Source: WVZH01 sp034430895
GTDB lineage: Bacteria; Chloroflexota; Anaerolineae; Anaerolineales; E44-bin32
DNA length: 64,000 bases
Assembly (NCBI GenBank): GCA_034430895.1
Contig: DAOUDW010000079.1
Location: forward strand, 1-64,000
Direction: 5' to 3'
The position numbers and the translations under genes are program-made. Positions 17,142 through 25,755 of the stretch are shown one piece after another. Under the pieces are notes generated by a model. That model was not told the DNA's origin and ran no database searches. It saw only the letters and a list, made by a program, of their open reading frames with translations. Positions within the stretch are counted from its first letter, which is position 1. Each line of letters opens with the position of its first letter.

Positions 17142-17313
17142 GCGGATGTATTCCTGGAAACAGTCTCTGTTTCCCCGGACAATCGGCATTGTTGACCGAT
17201 CGATAGATATCGCGAGCGTTGCTGGAGTAACGTCGCCTGATACGGGTATTTCCGTTCGAGCGAATGTCGGTTTTAGATTGCACTCGTGTGGTTGGCGGGT
17301 GCGAATCTACTTC

Positions 17314-18075
17314 TTACTTGCCGCTGATCAGGTCTCCCAGAATTTGACCGCCGAGTCCGGCGATGCCCTTGCGTTCGCCAGTTTGATGGCGTGTGGCTGC
17401 CATAACGCGGTCTGCAATTCGCGAGAAGGGCAAGCTCTGCAAGTAGACTTTTCCAGGTCCGGTAATTTTCGCCAGGAACAACCCTTCTCCACCGAAGAGG
17501 GCATTTGTGAAACCACCGATGAATTGGATGTCATAGTCGATGCTGGTCGAAAAGGCAACCAGGCAGCCGGTATCGACTCGCAGTGTTTCCCCGGCAGCAA
17601 GGTCTTTTTCGATCACCGTGCCGCCGGCGTGCACGAAGGCCAATCCATCGCCTTCGAGGCGTTGCAGGATGAAACCTTCGCCGCCAAAGATCCCTGCGCC
17701 GATTTTCTTGGTGAAAGCAACTTCGATCTCGATGCCCTGAGCGGCGCATAAGAAGGAATCTTTTTGGCAAAGAATACTGCCGCCAAAATCTGTCATGGTG
17801 ATCGGGATGATCTTGCCCGGGTAGGGAGCTGCAAACGCGGCGTGTGATTTGCCGCTGCCGTTGTTGAGAAATGTGGTGATGAAAAAACTCTCGCCTGTAA
17901 CGGCGCGCTTCAAGCCCTTAAAAAGACCTCCACCGGTCGAAGTCTCCATTTCGATGGCGTTTTCCATGTACGTCATCGTGCCTGCCTCTGCACGGACCCC
18001 TTCCCCGGGGTCAAGTTCGATCTCGACGAGTTGCAGGTCATCTCCGAAAATTTTATAGGCGACTAAATCAGCCAT
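17314..18075 (-). CDS. TIGR00266/AIM24-family protein
   Basis: 253 aa, beta-rich, full length for the family. Characteristic features are EAGTMTYMENAIEMET, a Gly-rich segment GGGLFKGLKRAVTGESFFIT, AFTKKIGAGIFGGEGFILQRLEG and FTNALFGGEGLFLAKITGPG. The family forms cupin-like trimers of unknown function. The start ATG 18075 follows AGGAT on the minus strand. It forms no evident operon with its neighbours. Confidence 0.88.
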   Translation of the reverse strand: MADLVAYKIFGDDLQLVEIELDPGEGVRAEAGTMTYMENAIEMETSTGGGLFKGLKRAVTGESFFITTFLNNGSGKSHAAFAAPYPGKIIPITMTDFGGSILCQKDSFLCAAQGIEIEVAFTKKIGAGIFGGEGFILQRLEGDGLAFVHAGGTVIEKDLAAGETLRVDTGCLVAFSTSIDYDIQFIGGFTNALFGGEGLFLAKITGPGKVYLQSLPFSRIADRVMAATRHQTGERKGIAGLGGQILGDLISGK

Positions 18076-18171
18076 GTCGATCCTCCATTGTGGAATTATT
18101 AGCCCTCCGTAGTCTACCAGACTTCGAAGAGGTTGTCGGTAAAAAATTAGGCATTTTAATCGTGGTTGGAT

Positions 18172-18399
18172 TCATTCTTCCATTTCATCCGGTTGGTCGC
18201 GCCGTAGTAATCGAAAGCGTTGTGCTTGTCGAGCCCTGCTGCGGATCGCACGTCGGCGTAACAACAACCCAATCAAGGAGATGCAAGCTCCCACCAAAAG
18301 TACCTGGGGGTCTCCTTCTTGATTGGATGCGCTGGTGATGTAAACCAGCAGGGTGATCAACCCGATCAAGATCAGCGCCAAACTTACACGATGTGCCAT
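18172..18399 (-). CDS. Small two-helix membrane protein
   Basis: 75 aa. Two hydrophobic helices (about 5-25 and 31-47) are followed by a strongly basic segment RRRAIRSRARQAQRFRLLRR and an acidic end. This is the profile of a small inner-membrane protein with a cytoplasmic C-terminus. No family recognised. AGGA precedes the ATG by 5 nt. Codon structure and clean hydrophobic pattern support it being a real gene. Confidence 0.55.
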   Translation of the reverse strand: MAHRVSLALILIGLITLLVYITSASNQEGDPQVLLVGACISLIGLLLRRRAIRSRARQAQRFRLLRRDQPDEMEE

Positions 18400-18502
18400 G
18401 AAAGTCCTGTTATTTCAGACCGCGGTGATGGGTCCGGTGTGAATGTTCCGATTTGTGACACTCCCGCATGACAACATTTCCTCCATGTGAGCATAGGTTG
18501 TG

Positions 18503-18535
18503 CGACGCCCGAGAAGATCTGTCTCTCAGGCGTCG
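18503..18535 (-). terminator. Hairpin downstream of the P5C dehydrogenase gene
   Basis: A GC-rich imperfect stem (outer CGACGCC with GGCGTCG, inner GAGAG with CTCTC or CTTCTC) lies about 10 nt after the stop of the minus-strand aldehyde dehydrogenase gene. No T run follows, so termination is probable but unproven. Confidence 0.5.
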
Positions 18536-18545
18536 GAGTGTGATA

Positions 18546-20162
18546 TTAAACCGGTCGGATCAAGGTTCGGCTTTGCTCATGCATGTAGAGCGTGAGATAG
18601 TAATGACCACCGGCGTTCTTGCCTGAAGATCCCGAGCCTTTCCACCCACCGAATGGCTGGAACCCCGGCCAGGCACCCGTCGTCGAGCCCTGCGGTCGAT
18701 TGGCGTAAGCGACGCCGACGTTGATCTCTTCGAAGAACCACCGGGCTTCTTTCTTTGATCCATAGAAGCCGCCCGTCAAGCCGTATTGACTATCGTTGGC
18801 CAGAGTCATTGCCTCCTGGATATCGGCGACCGGATGGATCATGGTGATCGGCAGGAACATCTCGTGTTTCCACAAGCGGTGCTTCAGCGGCACGTTGGCG
18901 GCGATTGTAGGTTGGCAGAAATAGCCTTTCTTCATCTCGCCCTCGGTGATGACGCTGCCGCCAGTGGTGATGCTGCCTGCGTCGGCCAACTGCTTCGAGA
19001 AGCGTTTGAAATCTTGATAGGACTTCTTGTTGATCACCGGTCCCATGAAAACTGTGCGATCCGTCGGATCGCCGACGGAAAGTTTGTCGGTGAGTTCAAT
19101 CAACTTATTCAGGAGCGTCTCGTAGACGTTTTTGACGACATAAATGCGTGAATTCGCGGAACATTTCTGTCCTTGCAAACCAAATGCGGAGCGGACGATT
19201 CCGGCCGCGGCGTGATCGAGGTCGGCGTTTTCAGAGACGATGGCGGCATTTTTGCCACCCATCTCAAGGATGATCGGGCGCGGGTATTTGCCTTCGGCAA
19301 ACGACTTATAAATTTTCATGCCAACGTCGTACGAGCCCGTGAAAGTGATTCCGTCCGCTTCGCTGTTCGAAATTAATGCCTCTCCGGTTGTGCTTCCGGG
19401 GCCGGTGACGTAATTACACACACCGGCGGGGATGCCCGCGTCGTGGAAGCACTCAGCCAGGAGACGAACTGTCCAGGGTGTGTTTGAGGCCGGTTTCATG
19501 ACCACGGTATTGCCGGCGAGCAGTGCTGCACCAACTGGACCGCCGGTTAAAGCACCGGGAAAATTGAATGGACTAATAACCAGCCAAACGCCGTACGGTC
19601 TCAATATGGAAGTATTCTTTGCTTTGTATCCCTTGAGGGGATCCTTGCCCATGCGTACGATGTAGCCGTTGTTCTTTTTCATCTGCTTGCAGGCGTAGCG
19701 GATCAAATCTGCTGCTTCTGCAATATCTCCCAGGGCTTCCATGCGATTCTTGCCGACTTCGAGCGAGATAACGGCGGCAAATTCGAAGATGCGTTTATCG
19801 ATCTGTTTGGCTGCCTTGCGCAACAGCTTGACACGTTCTTCCCAGGGTTTTCGTGACCAGGCGGGAAACGCCTTGCGTGCAGCTGCAAGGGCTTTCTTGA
19901 CATCTTTGTCCGTTCCTTGCTGGAAGGTTCCCAGCAGCCAATCTTGGTTGATCGGTGAGCGGACCTCGAACTTCTCCGAAGCACTGACTTCCTTGCCGTC
20001 AATGATCATTGGATGTTCGGCGCCCATGTTGCTTTTGATTTGTGCGAGAGAACTTTCGTAACTTTCGTGGAGTTCTTCGGGTGGATCGAACATCGTGGCA
20101 TAGGTTAATTTGAAACCGTCCGCTGCTTTTCCATCCTTCATTTTGGATTTCTTTTTAGTCAT
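18546..20162 (-). CDS. L-glutamate gamma-semialdehyde (1-pyrroline-5-carboxylate) dehydrogenase
   Basis: 538 aa aldehyde dehydrogenase of the RocA/P5CDH type. Seen in order: the N-terminal arm, the NAD-binding segment SPFNFPGALTGG and GNTVVMKPASNTPW, the catalytic Glu region ILEMGGKNA, the catalytic Cys in FGLQGQKCSANSR, and the C-terminal GWKGSGSSGKNAGG. It oxidises glutamate semialdehyde to glutamate in proline/arginine breakdown. The start is ATG 20162 with GGAGGAGATC directly upstream; an earlier ATG at 20198 overlaps the predicted transcript start. No proline dehydrogenase gene is adjacent, so the partner must be elsewhere. Confidence 0.9.
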   Translation of the reverse strand: MTKKKSKMKDGKAADGFKLTYATMFDPPEELHESYESSLAQIKSNMGAEHPMIIDGKEVSASEKFEVRSPINQDWLLGTFQQGTDKDVKKALAAARKAFPAWSRKPWEERVKLLRKAAKQIDKRIFEFAAVISLEVGKNRMEALGDIAEAADLIRYACKQMKKNNGYIVRMGKDPLKGYKAKNTSILRPYGVWLVISPFNFPGALTGGPVGAALLAGNTVVMKPASNTPWTVRLLAECFHDAGIPAGVCNYVTGPGSTTGEALISNSEADGITFTGSYDVGMKIYKSFAEGKYPRPIILEMGGKNAAIVSENADLDHAAAGIVRSAFGLQGQKCSANSRIYVVKNVYETLLNKLIELTDKLSVGDPTDRTVFMGPVINKKSYQDFKRFSKQLADAGSITTGGSVITEGEMKKGYFCQPTIAANVPLKHRLWKHEMFLPITMIHPVADIQEAMTLANDSQYGLTGGFYGSKKEARWFFEEINVGVAYANRPQGSTTGAWPGFQPFGGWKGSGSSGKNAGGHYYLTLYMHEQSRTLIRPV

Positions 20163-20198
20163 GATCTCCTCCTGATGGGTATTCCCGCCTGAATGCAA

Positions 20199-20227
20199 AG
20201 TATAGCCGCGAGCCTCGCCGTCGTCAA
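20199..20227 (-). promoter_or_regulatory. Promoter of the P5C dehydrogenase gene
   Basis: On the minus strand TTGACG (20222-20227) and TATACT (20199-20204) are separated by exactly 17 bp. Transcription would begin near 20192, about 30 nt before the ATG at 20162. Confidence 0.65.
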
Positions 20228-20268
20228 AAGGTCAATGTATACTGAGAAGACGGGTGCGGGAAGGTGAG

Positions 20269-20706
20269 ATGACCTGGATTCACGATCAAATCTACGCCGC
20301 AGGTGGAAAACACATTCCTGCAACGTGGGATGATTTTATGGATCAGACGGGGATATCCGTCATCCTTCATTTTAAACCAGAATCTCCGGAGGATTTTTCC
20401 GGATCGGTTCCGGAACAATTCCTCTGGATGGATGTGGCGGATGAGTCACAAGCGGGACTTGACGAGCGCTTGTTGGCGGCCGTTTTTCTACATACTTCCG
20501 TCTCCGCAGGATTGCGTGTCTTGCTGCACAGCAGTTTAGGCCTTCATCGGACCCGATGGGCGTATGTGGCCTATTCAATCATGGCTGGACGTTCAGTAAA
20601 GTCGGCGCTGCGTACGGCAGCGGAACCGCCTTGGCTTGCTCCCTACCATACCGATCGGGAAGTATGGGAAGCATTCGCTGTCGCCTGTCGGGCTGAATCC
20701 GTTTGA
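20269..20706 (+). CDS. Dual-specificity-phosphatase-like protein with catalytic Cys replaced by Ser
   Basis: 145 aa. The layout suggests a small tyrosine/dual-specificity phosphatase fold. An FLWMDVADES segment (about 51-60) is in the place of the general-acid loop, and LLHSSLGLHRTRWAY (86-99) is in the place of the HCxxGxxR(S/T) loop. At the nucleophile position residue 88 is Ser, while Gly91, Arg94 and Thr95 are kept. If the assignment is right, it is a substrate-trapping pseudophosphatase. A TATACT box at 20238-20243 would place the transcript start near 20250, favouring ATG 20269 over GTG 20254. It is followed by a DUF429 gene 39 nt later. Confidence 0.6.
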   Translation: MTWIHDQIYAAGGKHIPATWDDFMDQTGISVILHFKPESPEDFSGSVPEQFLWMDVADESQAGLDERLLAAVFLHTSVSAGLRVLLHSSLGLHRTRWAYVAYSIMAGRSVKSALRTAAEPPWLAPYHTDREVWEAFAVACRAESV

Positions 20707-20745
20707 CGATGACGTGTTTCGTAAACACGTCTGGGGTGGGAGGAC

Positions 20746-21525
20746 ATGATGCTTTTTTCAGATGTCGCATATATGGGAATCGATCCAACGGCGGGGACGC
20801 GTCCTATCAACTACGCTGTCATCGATAAACGAAAACAAATATTGGCATTGGACCAGGGGGATATCGAATCCGTGTTGGCATTCGTGGCGGGACTGGAAAA
20901 CGTCATCGTCGCTATAGCCGCACCACAAGGTCCAAATATAGGTCTGATGCGACAATCTAAAATCCGTCGTCGACACAATCTGCAACCGGATGGAAAAACC
21001 TGGGCGAAGTGGCGTGTGTGTGAATTTATACTTCGTCAGCGGAACATACGCCTTTACAATACACCGGCAGACGAACAAAAGGCACCTGGATGGGTTCGGA
21101 ATGGGTTTCGTCTTTTTCGCCGCTTGCAAGAAATGTCCTTTCAGCAATTTCTCATCGGCGAAGAACCTGTTGGGCATACGCTCCTGGAAGTCAATCCGCA
21201 TGCTTGCTTTTCCGTCATCCTGGAGCACCGGCCGTTGTTGAAGCGAACCCTCGAAGGACGCATGCAGCGCCAGTTGGTTCTCTATCAAGAAGGATTCGAT
21301 ATTTTTAATCCCCTGCGCGTGCTCGAAGAAATGACTCGCCATCACCTGCTGACGGGAAATCTGCCCTTGGATGGTCTCTGCGAAGCAGATGCTTTAGATG
21401 CTTTGGTGGCTGCCTACACCGCCTTTTTGGTGGGAGAAGAGCCACGTCAAGTGACTCAGGTGGGCGAACAACACGAAGGCTTGATTACCCTTCCGGTGAA
21501 CGAACTGAAGGATTTCTATCCGTGA
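20746..21525 (+). CDS. DUF429 domain-containing protein
   Basis: 259 aa. The N-terminal YMGIDPTAGTRPINYAVID is the first beta hairpin with Asp of an RNase H-like fold, and EADALDALVAAYTAFL near the end provides the second acidic site, as in DUF429 (predicted nuclease). IAAPQGPN and VNPHACFSVIL are also family-like. ATG 20746 has GGGAGG 7 nt upstream. Probably co-transcribed with the phosphatase-like gene before it. Cytoplasmic; biological role unknown. Confidence 0.72.
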   Translation: MMLFSDVAYMGIDPTAGTRPINYAVIDKRKQILALDQGDIESVLAFVAGLENVIVAIAAPQGPNIGLMRQSKIRRRHNLQPDGKTWAKWRVCEFILRQRNIRLYNTPADEQKAPGWVRNGFRLFRRLQEMSFQQFLIGEEPVGHTLLEVNPHACFSVILEHRPLLKRTLEGRMQRQLVLYQEGFDIFNPLRVLEEMTRHHLLTGNLPLDGLCEADALDALVAAYTAFLVGEEPRQVTQVGEQHEGLITLPVNELKDFYP

Positions 21526-21622
21526 TTGGATCCTTTAGCTCATCGATATCCTAGCCCGGGGCGAATCTCGGGTTGTGTTTATGATTCGCAGGTCAGCTCA
21601 AACTTCATGAAAGGAGAATACG

Positions 21623-23494
21623 ATGAAGCTGCGAGGCCTTGATTCGGTCGTGTCTGTATCTGTCTTTCTCTTTTTACTGCAAGCTTTGCGGGTGGTTTTC
21701 TCCGTGTTGTTTGGCATTATCTACGATCAGATATTCGAAGGGCCTGCCGATGCCTGGCTCGTGATCAGTAATCTCCTGGTGGTGCTGGCCTTTGCTGCGC
21801 CGCTCTGGACTCCGAAAAAGAATCGAAACCGGTGGGCATTGGTCTTTGCAGCAATGACGGCGCTTGCCCGTGTCAGCCTGTCGGTCAATCTTGCCGGTGT
21901 ACGCTTTTGGGGATCGTTGTTCACCGTTGCTTTTGGGAGTCTCTACCTGACGACCCGCTTGCAGACCGGTCGACGATCGTTTGTGCAAACTATGCTCAGC
22001 GCGTTGGTCCTGGATCAGTTATTGCGCGCCGCTGGGGATACGTATGATATCAGCCTGCGCAGTTCCTGGCTGTCTGTGCAGATCCTGTGGAGTTTCGCTG
22101 TAATTACCTTAGCCATCATGCTATTCCGACAACCAGATGAGGAGAAGATCGAAGTCACTGGTATCCGTGTCGTGGACGGAATCGCATTGTGTGGATTTCT
22201 CTTCTTACAGATCTCGCTGCTATCGTTTCCCAACGCTGTGGCGCGCTGGAGTTCAACCACGTATTTCACTTCGGCTGCAGCACTTATGGGAATGTTGGTC
22301 TTGTTTGCCATAACATCGATACGAGATATGTTCGTGCGTGTTTCCCAAACTTCACTGGCTGGTATTGGTATATCCTTGCTGCTGTTTTTAGGATTGATCG
22401 TAGGCTATTTCTCTGAGGGTGGCTTGAGTTTGTTGGCCTTGCTCCTGGCACAGTTTGCGGCTTTACTCAACTTCGGTTCCGCCTTCGAGAGCACACCGAA
22501 AACCCGTCGGATTTCTGGCGGTAACATAGCGTTGGGTATGTTGTTGTTCTTGCTGCTAAATTTTATATACGCCTTTACATTCACCTACGCTTATACGCTT
22601 CCCATCTTGCGAGGGTATGGGTGGGTCGTCTTTCTAACGGCGGGCGTGATGGTTGGTGTGGGAAGTGTTGTGCAGGGCGTTGTCGATTCTTACTTCTCGC
22701 ATCCGAAGTTCCGTCTCGTTACAGATGGTGTGCTCGTCCTGGGCGTACTCGTTTTCACGCTGGTGACAACCTGGCCGAAGCCGGCGCAGGATTTCCACAC
22801 CGATGATGTTGTGCGAGTCGCCACGTATAACATCCATTATGGCTATGATGACTTATGGCATTTTACGTTGGCGGACACGGCGCGCACGATCGGGGAAGCT
22901 GAGGTCGATGTGGTTGTGCTGCAGGAAGTGGATACGGCGCGTATCACCAGCTACGGTGTGGACGATGCTTATTATCTTGCCCGCCAATTGAATATGAATC
23001 AGGTTTATCTGCCTACGGTTGAACATCTCACAGGTATCGCAGTTCTGTATCGAGGACCCGTGGCGTCTTCTGAACAGCAATGGTTGACGAGTCTGCAGGA
23101 ACAGACGGGCATCATCCAGGTGAATCTTGAATTCGACGGAGAGCCTTTGAACGCCTACGGGATCTGGATGGGATTGAGTGATGAAGACACCCAGACTCAA
23201 ATTTCGGAAGCGCTGGAATTTATCGGCGATCGGCCCAATGCGGTCTTTGGCGGCGATTTCAACGTCGATTACCATGAACCCATCCCGCAGGCGATCCTGA
23301 CGGCCGGTTTCGAAGACCCTTTTATGCTTTTAGGTATCGACCCGGCTCCATTAACCAGCCCGGCGATCGATCCACGTTCGCGCATCGACTTCGTCTGGCT
23401 GCGTGACCTGAACCCCACTTCCGCATGGGTTTCAACTTCACTGGCATCCGATCACCGCATGGTTGTTGTGGAAATCGAAAGTCCGTCGCCATAA
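21623..23494 (+). CDS. Multi-pass membrane protein with C-terminal endonuclease/exonuclease/phosphatase domain (CWH43-like layout)
   Basis: 623 aa. About twelve hydrophobic helices fill residues 5-385. An EEP-fold domain follows: VRVATYNIHYG (first Asn), VVVLQEVDTAR (catalytic Glu), FGGDFNVDYHEP (Asp/Asn pair), IDFVWLRD and the terminal SDHRMVVVEI (Asp-His). All metal and catalytic residues of the EEP superfamily are present. The same order, membrane domain then EEP, occurs in eukaryotic CWH43/PGAP2-interacting proteins involved in lipid remodelling of GPI anchors. The catalytic domain would be extracytoplasmic if the helix number is even. AAGGAG 7 nt before ATG 21623 supports the start. Confidence 0.82.
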   Translation: MKLRGLDSVVSVSVFLFLLQALRVVFSVLFGIIYDQIFEGPADAWLVISNLLVVLAFAAPLWTPKKNRNRWALVFAAMTALARVSLSVNLAGVRFWGSLFTVAFGSLYLTTRLQTGRRSFVQTMLSALVLDQLLRAAGDTYDISLRSSWLSVQILWSFAVITLAIMLFRQPDEEKIEVTGIRVVDGIALCGFLFLQISLLSFPNAVARWSSTTYFTSAAALMGMLVLFAITSIRDMFVRVSQTSLAGIGISLLLFLGLIVGYFSEGGLSLLALLLAQFAALLNFGSAFESTPKTRRISGGNIALGMLLFLLLNFIYAFTFTYAYTLPILRGYGWVVFLTAGVMVGVGSVVQGVVDSYFSHPKFRLVTDGVLVLGVLVFTLVTTWPKPAQDFHTDDVVRVATYNIHYGYDDLWHFTLADTARTIGEAEVDVVVLQEVDTARITSYGVDDAYYLARQLNMNQVYLPTVEHLTGIAVLYRGPVASSEQQWLTSLQEQTGIIQVNLEFDGEPLNAYGIWMGLSDEDTQTQISEALEFIGDRPNAVFGGDFNVDYHEPIPQAILTAGFEDPFMLLGIDPAPLTSPAIDPRSRIDFVWLRDLNPTSAWVSTSLASDHRMVVVEIESPSP

Positions 23495-23881
23495 TGGACT
23501 TCCGAATAATGTCGTAGCCCAGCCGAAGCGGGATAGCTTGTTGTACAAACCATGCTTAACCTGGTGTATGATGTAGAACCAGGTTTGTAGGGTTTCCGTA
23601 AGGTCGGTAGCTGGTGGGTTTCTTGTACGATGGAGTGGTCTAACACGGATAATTTATATCTGTAAATGGTATTGCTATAAGCCGTAAGGTTTTTCTGCGC
23701 CAAGAACTCTTGGTAATGCGTATGTGATCGTATATGCCGTTGGTGGTGTCGTGAAGCGTCCTCTGAACATCGCAGCATTCATTGGAATGGCCCAACATTA
23801 TAGCCCGGATCTTCATGCGTTCGAGAGTGTGTGAATGGAGTACACATGGCGAAGTTCATTAGATTCTGAAGGGTGGGTGAG
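23495..23881. other. Intergenic region
   Basis: No gene is seen in these 387 bases; the minus-strand reading frame there lacks any coding character. A hairpin (23558-23585) may terminate the preceding membrane-EEP transcript. The promoter of the following REC-GGDEF-EAL gene was not identified with confidence. Confidence 0.5.
23558..23585 (+). terminator. Inverted repeat downstream of the EEP membrane-protein gene
   Basis: AACCTGGT (23558-23565) pairs with ACCAGGTT (23578-23585) across a 12-nt loop. A short T-rich stretch follows. It is a candidate terminator, about 60 nt after the stop codon. Confidence 0.4.
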
Positions 23882-25666
23882 ATGACGAACTCGCACGAGA
23901 TCAAGGTGCTGGTCGTCGAGGGTGATCCTCATGATGCCGGGCTTATGCAAGGAATGCTCGAGGAATCGAATATAAAAGGCTTCTCGTTTCATCATGAGAA
24001 AGTCTTTAAGCGAGCGATTGATCGTCTGCGGGAGAACTCCTTCGATATTGTATTACTCAATCTTACCCTGGCTGATGCGAAAGGCGTGGAATCGATCCGT
24101 GTGATCAATTCCGAATTTCCAAACCTGCCGATTGTGGCCTTGAGTAATGTCTCCGATGAGCAGGTCGTTGTACAAGCGATCAAAGCAGGGGCACAAGATT
24201 GTCTGGTGAAGGGACAGGGGGACGGCAACCTGCTCACGCGGTCGCTGCGTTACGCCATCGAGCGCAAGCAGGTCGAAGAGCGACTGTCTTATCTCGCCCA
24301 GTACGATCATCTAACCGGATTGGCGAATCGTACGTTATTCAAAGACCGTTTGACGCAGGCGCTGGCGCATGCCAATCGAAATAATGAACAGGTGGCGTTG
24401 ATGTTCCTCGACCTGGATAATTTCAAGGTGATCAACGACACGCTCGGGCATGATGCTGGAGATATCATCCTGCAAGCTGTTGCCGAAAGACTGAAGAAAT
24501 GTGTACGAGTGACCGATACCGTCGCCAGATTGGGCGGTGATGAGTTCATCATTATCCTCGACGGTCTCTCGAAGGGTGATGTGCCGGTTATCGTGGCGCA
24601 GAAGATCAACAATATGCTGGCGCCGCCATTTCACGTGGGCGAGCGTGAGGTCTTTATCACCACGAGTATCGGTATCTCTCTTTATCCGATGGATGCCGAC
24701 AACGCCAAAGATTTACTGAAATTTGCGGATCGGTCGATGTACCGCGCAAAAGAGAAGGGTTGCAGCAATTACCAATTTTACGCTGCAGAGATGAATCTGC
24801 GCGCGACGGAACGGCTGACGTTCCGCAGCAGCCTTTATCATGCCTTGGATCGCAACGAGCTTGTACTTCACTATCAACCCATCGTGAACATGCGCAGCGG
24901 CAAAATCATTGGTCTGGAAGCATTGCTGCGCTGGAATCTGCCTAATTATGGATTGCTATCACCAGGCCGCTTCATCGATCTTGCAGAGGAAACCGAGTTG
25001 ATTATTCCTATCGGGGAATGGGTTATTCGCAAGGCTTGTGAGAGTGTGCAGGAGTGGATGGACCTTATCCTAACACCTTTTCGAATCTCGGTTAATATAT
25101 CGGCGCGTCAATTCCGACAGGGTGCATTTTATAATGTCGTCGAGCGAATTTTGCTGGATACCGAACTCGAACCGGGACGCTTAGAATTGGAACTCACGGA
25201 AGGCACACTCATGGAACAAACGGAAACCAGCAGTTCAACGTTGATGAACCTGAAAGACTTGGGTGTGCGCATCTCAATTGATGATTTTGGCACCGGTTAT
25301 TCGTCTTTGAGCTATCTGCGGAGGTTCCCCATCGACACCCTGAAAATCGCGCAAACTTTCGTGAAGGATCTAACCAATAATTCGGACGATGCGGCAATAT
25401 CGAAGGCGATCATCGCTATGGCTCACAGTATGCGATTGGAGGTCATCGCCGAGGGGGTCGAAACGGTGGATCAGCTCTCGATCCTCTATGCCCAGGGTTG
25501 TGATGCTGCGCAGGGGTACTATCTGGGAAGACCTATCGATGGAAAGGACATTCCCGCTGTGCTGGCGAAAGGCTCTCTGATCGAAAGCATAGAATCTCCT
25601 GAAGAGATAACGCAGCCGGGATTAAAGAGAACCAGGAAGGGAAATCCTGTCCGAAAAATTGCTTGA
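23882..25666 (+). CDS. Cyclic-di-GMP signalling protein: degenerate receiver - GGDEF - EAL
   Basis: 594 aa, soluble. The receiver-like domain (8-125) has Asn60 in LLNLTLAD where the phospho-acceptor Asp is expected, though Lys110 is kept. GGDEF domain (about 145-305): RLGGDEF is intact, with an RVTD inhibitory site five residues upstream, so cyclase activity with product inhibition is possible. EAL domain (about 320-570): GLEALLRW, the ELTEGTLME segment, DDFGTGYSSLSYL and AEGVET are intact, so phosphodiesterase activity is also expected. ATG 23882 with GAAGGG upstream. It is monocistronic, with a terminator at 25694. Confidence 0.92.
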   Translation: MTNSHEIKVLVVEGDPHDAGLMQGMLEESNIKGFSFHHEKVFKRAIDRLRENSFDIVLLNLTLADAKGVESIRVINSEFPNLPIVALSNVSDEQVVVQAIKAGAQDCLVKGQGDGNLLTRSLRYAIERKQVEERLSYLAQYDHLTGLANRTLFKDRLTQALAHANRNNEQVALMFLDLDNFKVINDTLGHDAGDIILQAVAERLKKCVRVTDTVARLGGDEFIIILDGLSKGDVPVIVAQKINNMLAPPFHVGEREVFITTSIGISLYPMDADNAKDLLKFADRSMYRAKEKGCSNYQFYAAEMNLRATERLTFRSSLYHALDRNELVLHYQPIVNMRSGKIIGLEALLRWNLPNYGLLSPGRFIDLAEETELIIPIGEWVIRKACESVQEWMDLILTPFRISVNISARQFRQGAFYNVVERILLDTELEPGRLELELTEGTLMEQTETSSSTLMNLKDLGVRISIDDFGTGYSSLSYLRRFPIDTLKIAQTFVKDLTNNSDDAAISKAIIAMAHSMRLEVIAEGVETVDQLSILYAQGCDAAQGYYLGRPIDGKDIPAVLAKGSLIESIESPEEITQPGLKRTRKGNPVRKIA

Positions 25667-25693
25667 CCTCGGTTGTAGATGGATGAATTAAAT

Positions 25694-25726
25694 AATAAGC
25701 GTCGAATTTGCAATCGACGCTTATTT
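25694..25726. terminator. Bidirectional terminator
   Basis: An 11-12 bp stem (ATAAGCGTCGA at 25695-25705 with TCGACGCTTAT at 25714-25724) has A-rich 5' and T-rich 3' flanks, so it can serve the GGDEF-EAL gene on the plus strand and the convergent DsbA-like gene on the minus strand. Confidence 0.8.
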
Positions 25727-25755
25727 ACGTTTATCTCCCAGGCTTGTCGTATCGA

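Noticed and set aside
23452..23778. Minus-strand frame of 108 codons in the gap after the EEP gene
   Set aside because: No ribosome-binding site, no hydrophobic or domain pattern, and it overlaps the end of the EEP gene.
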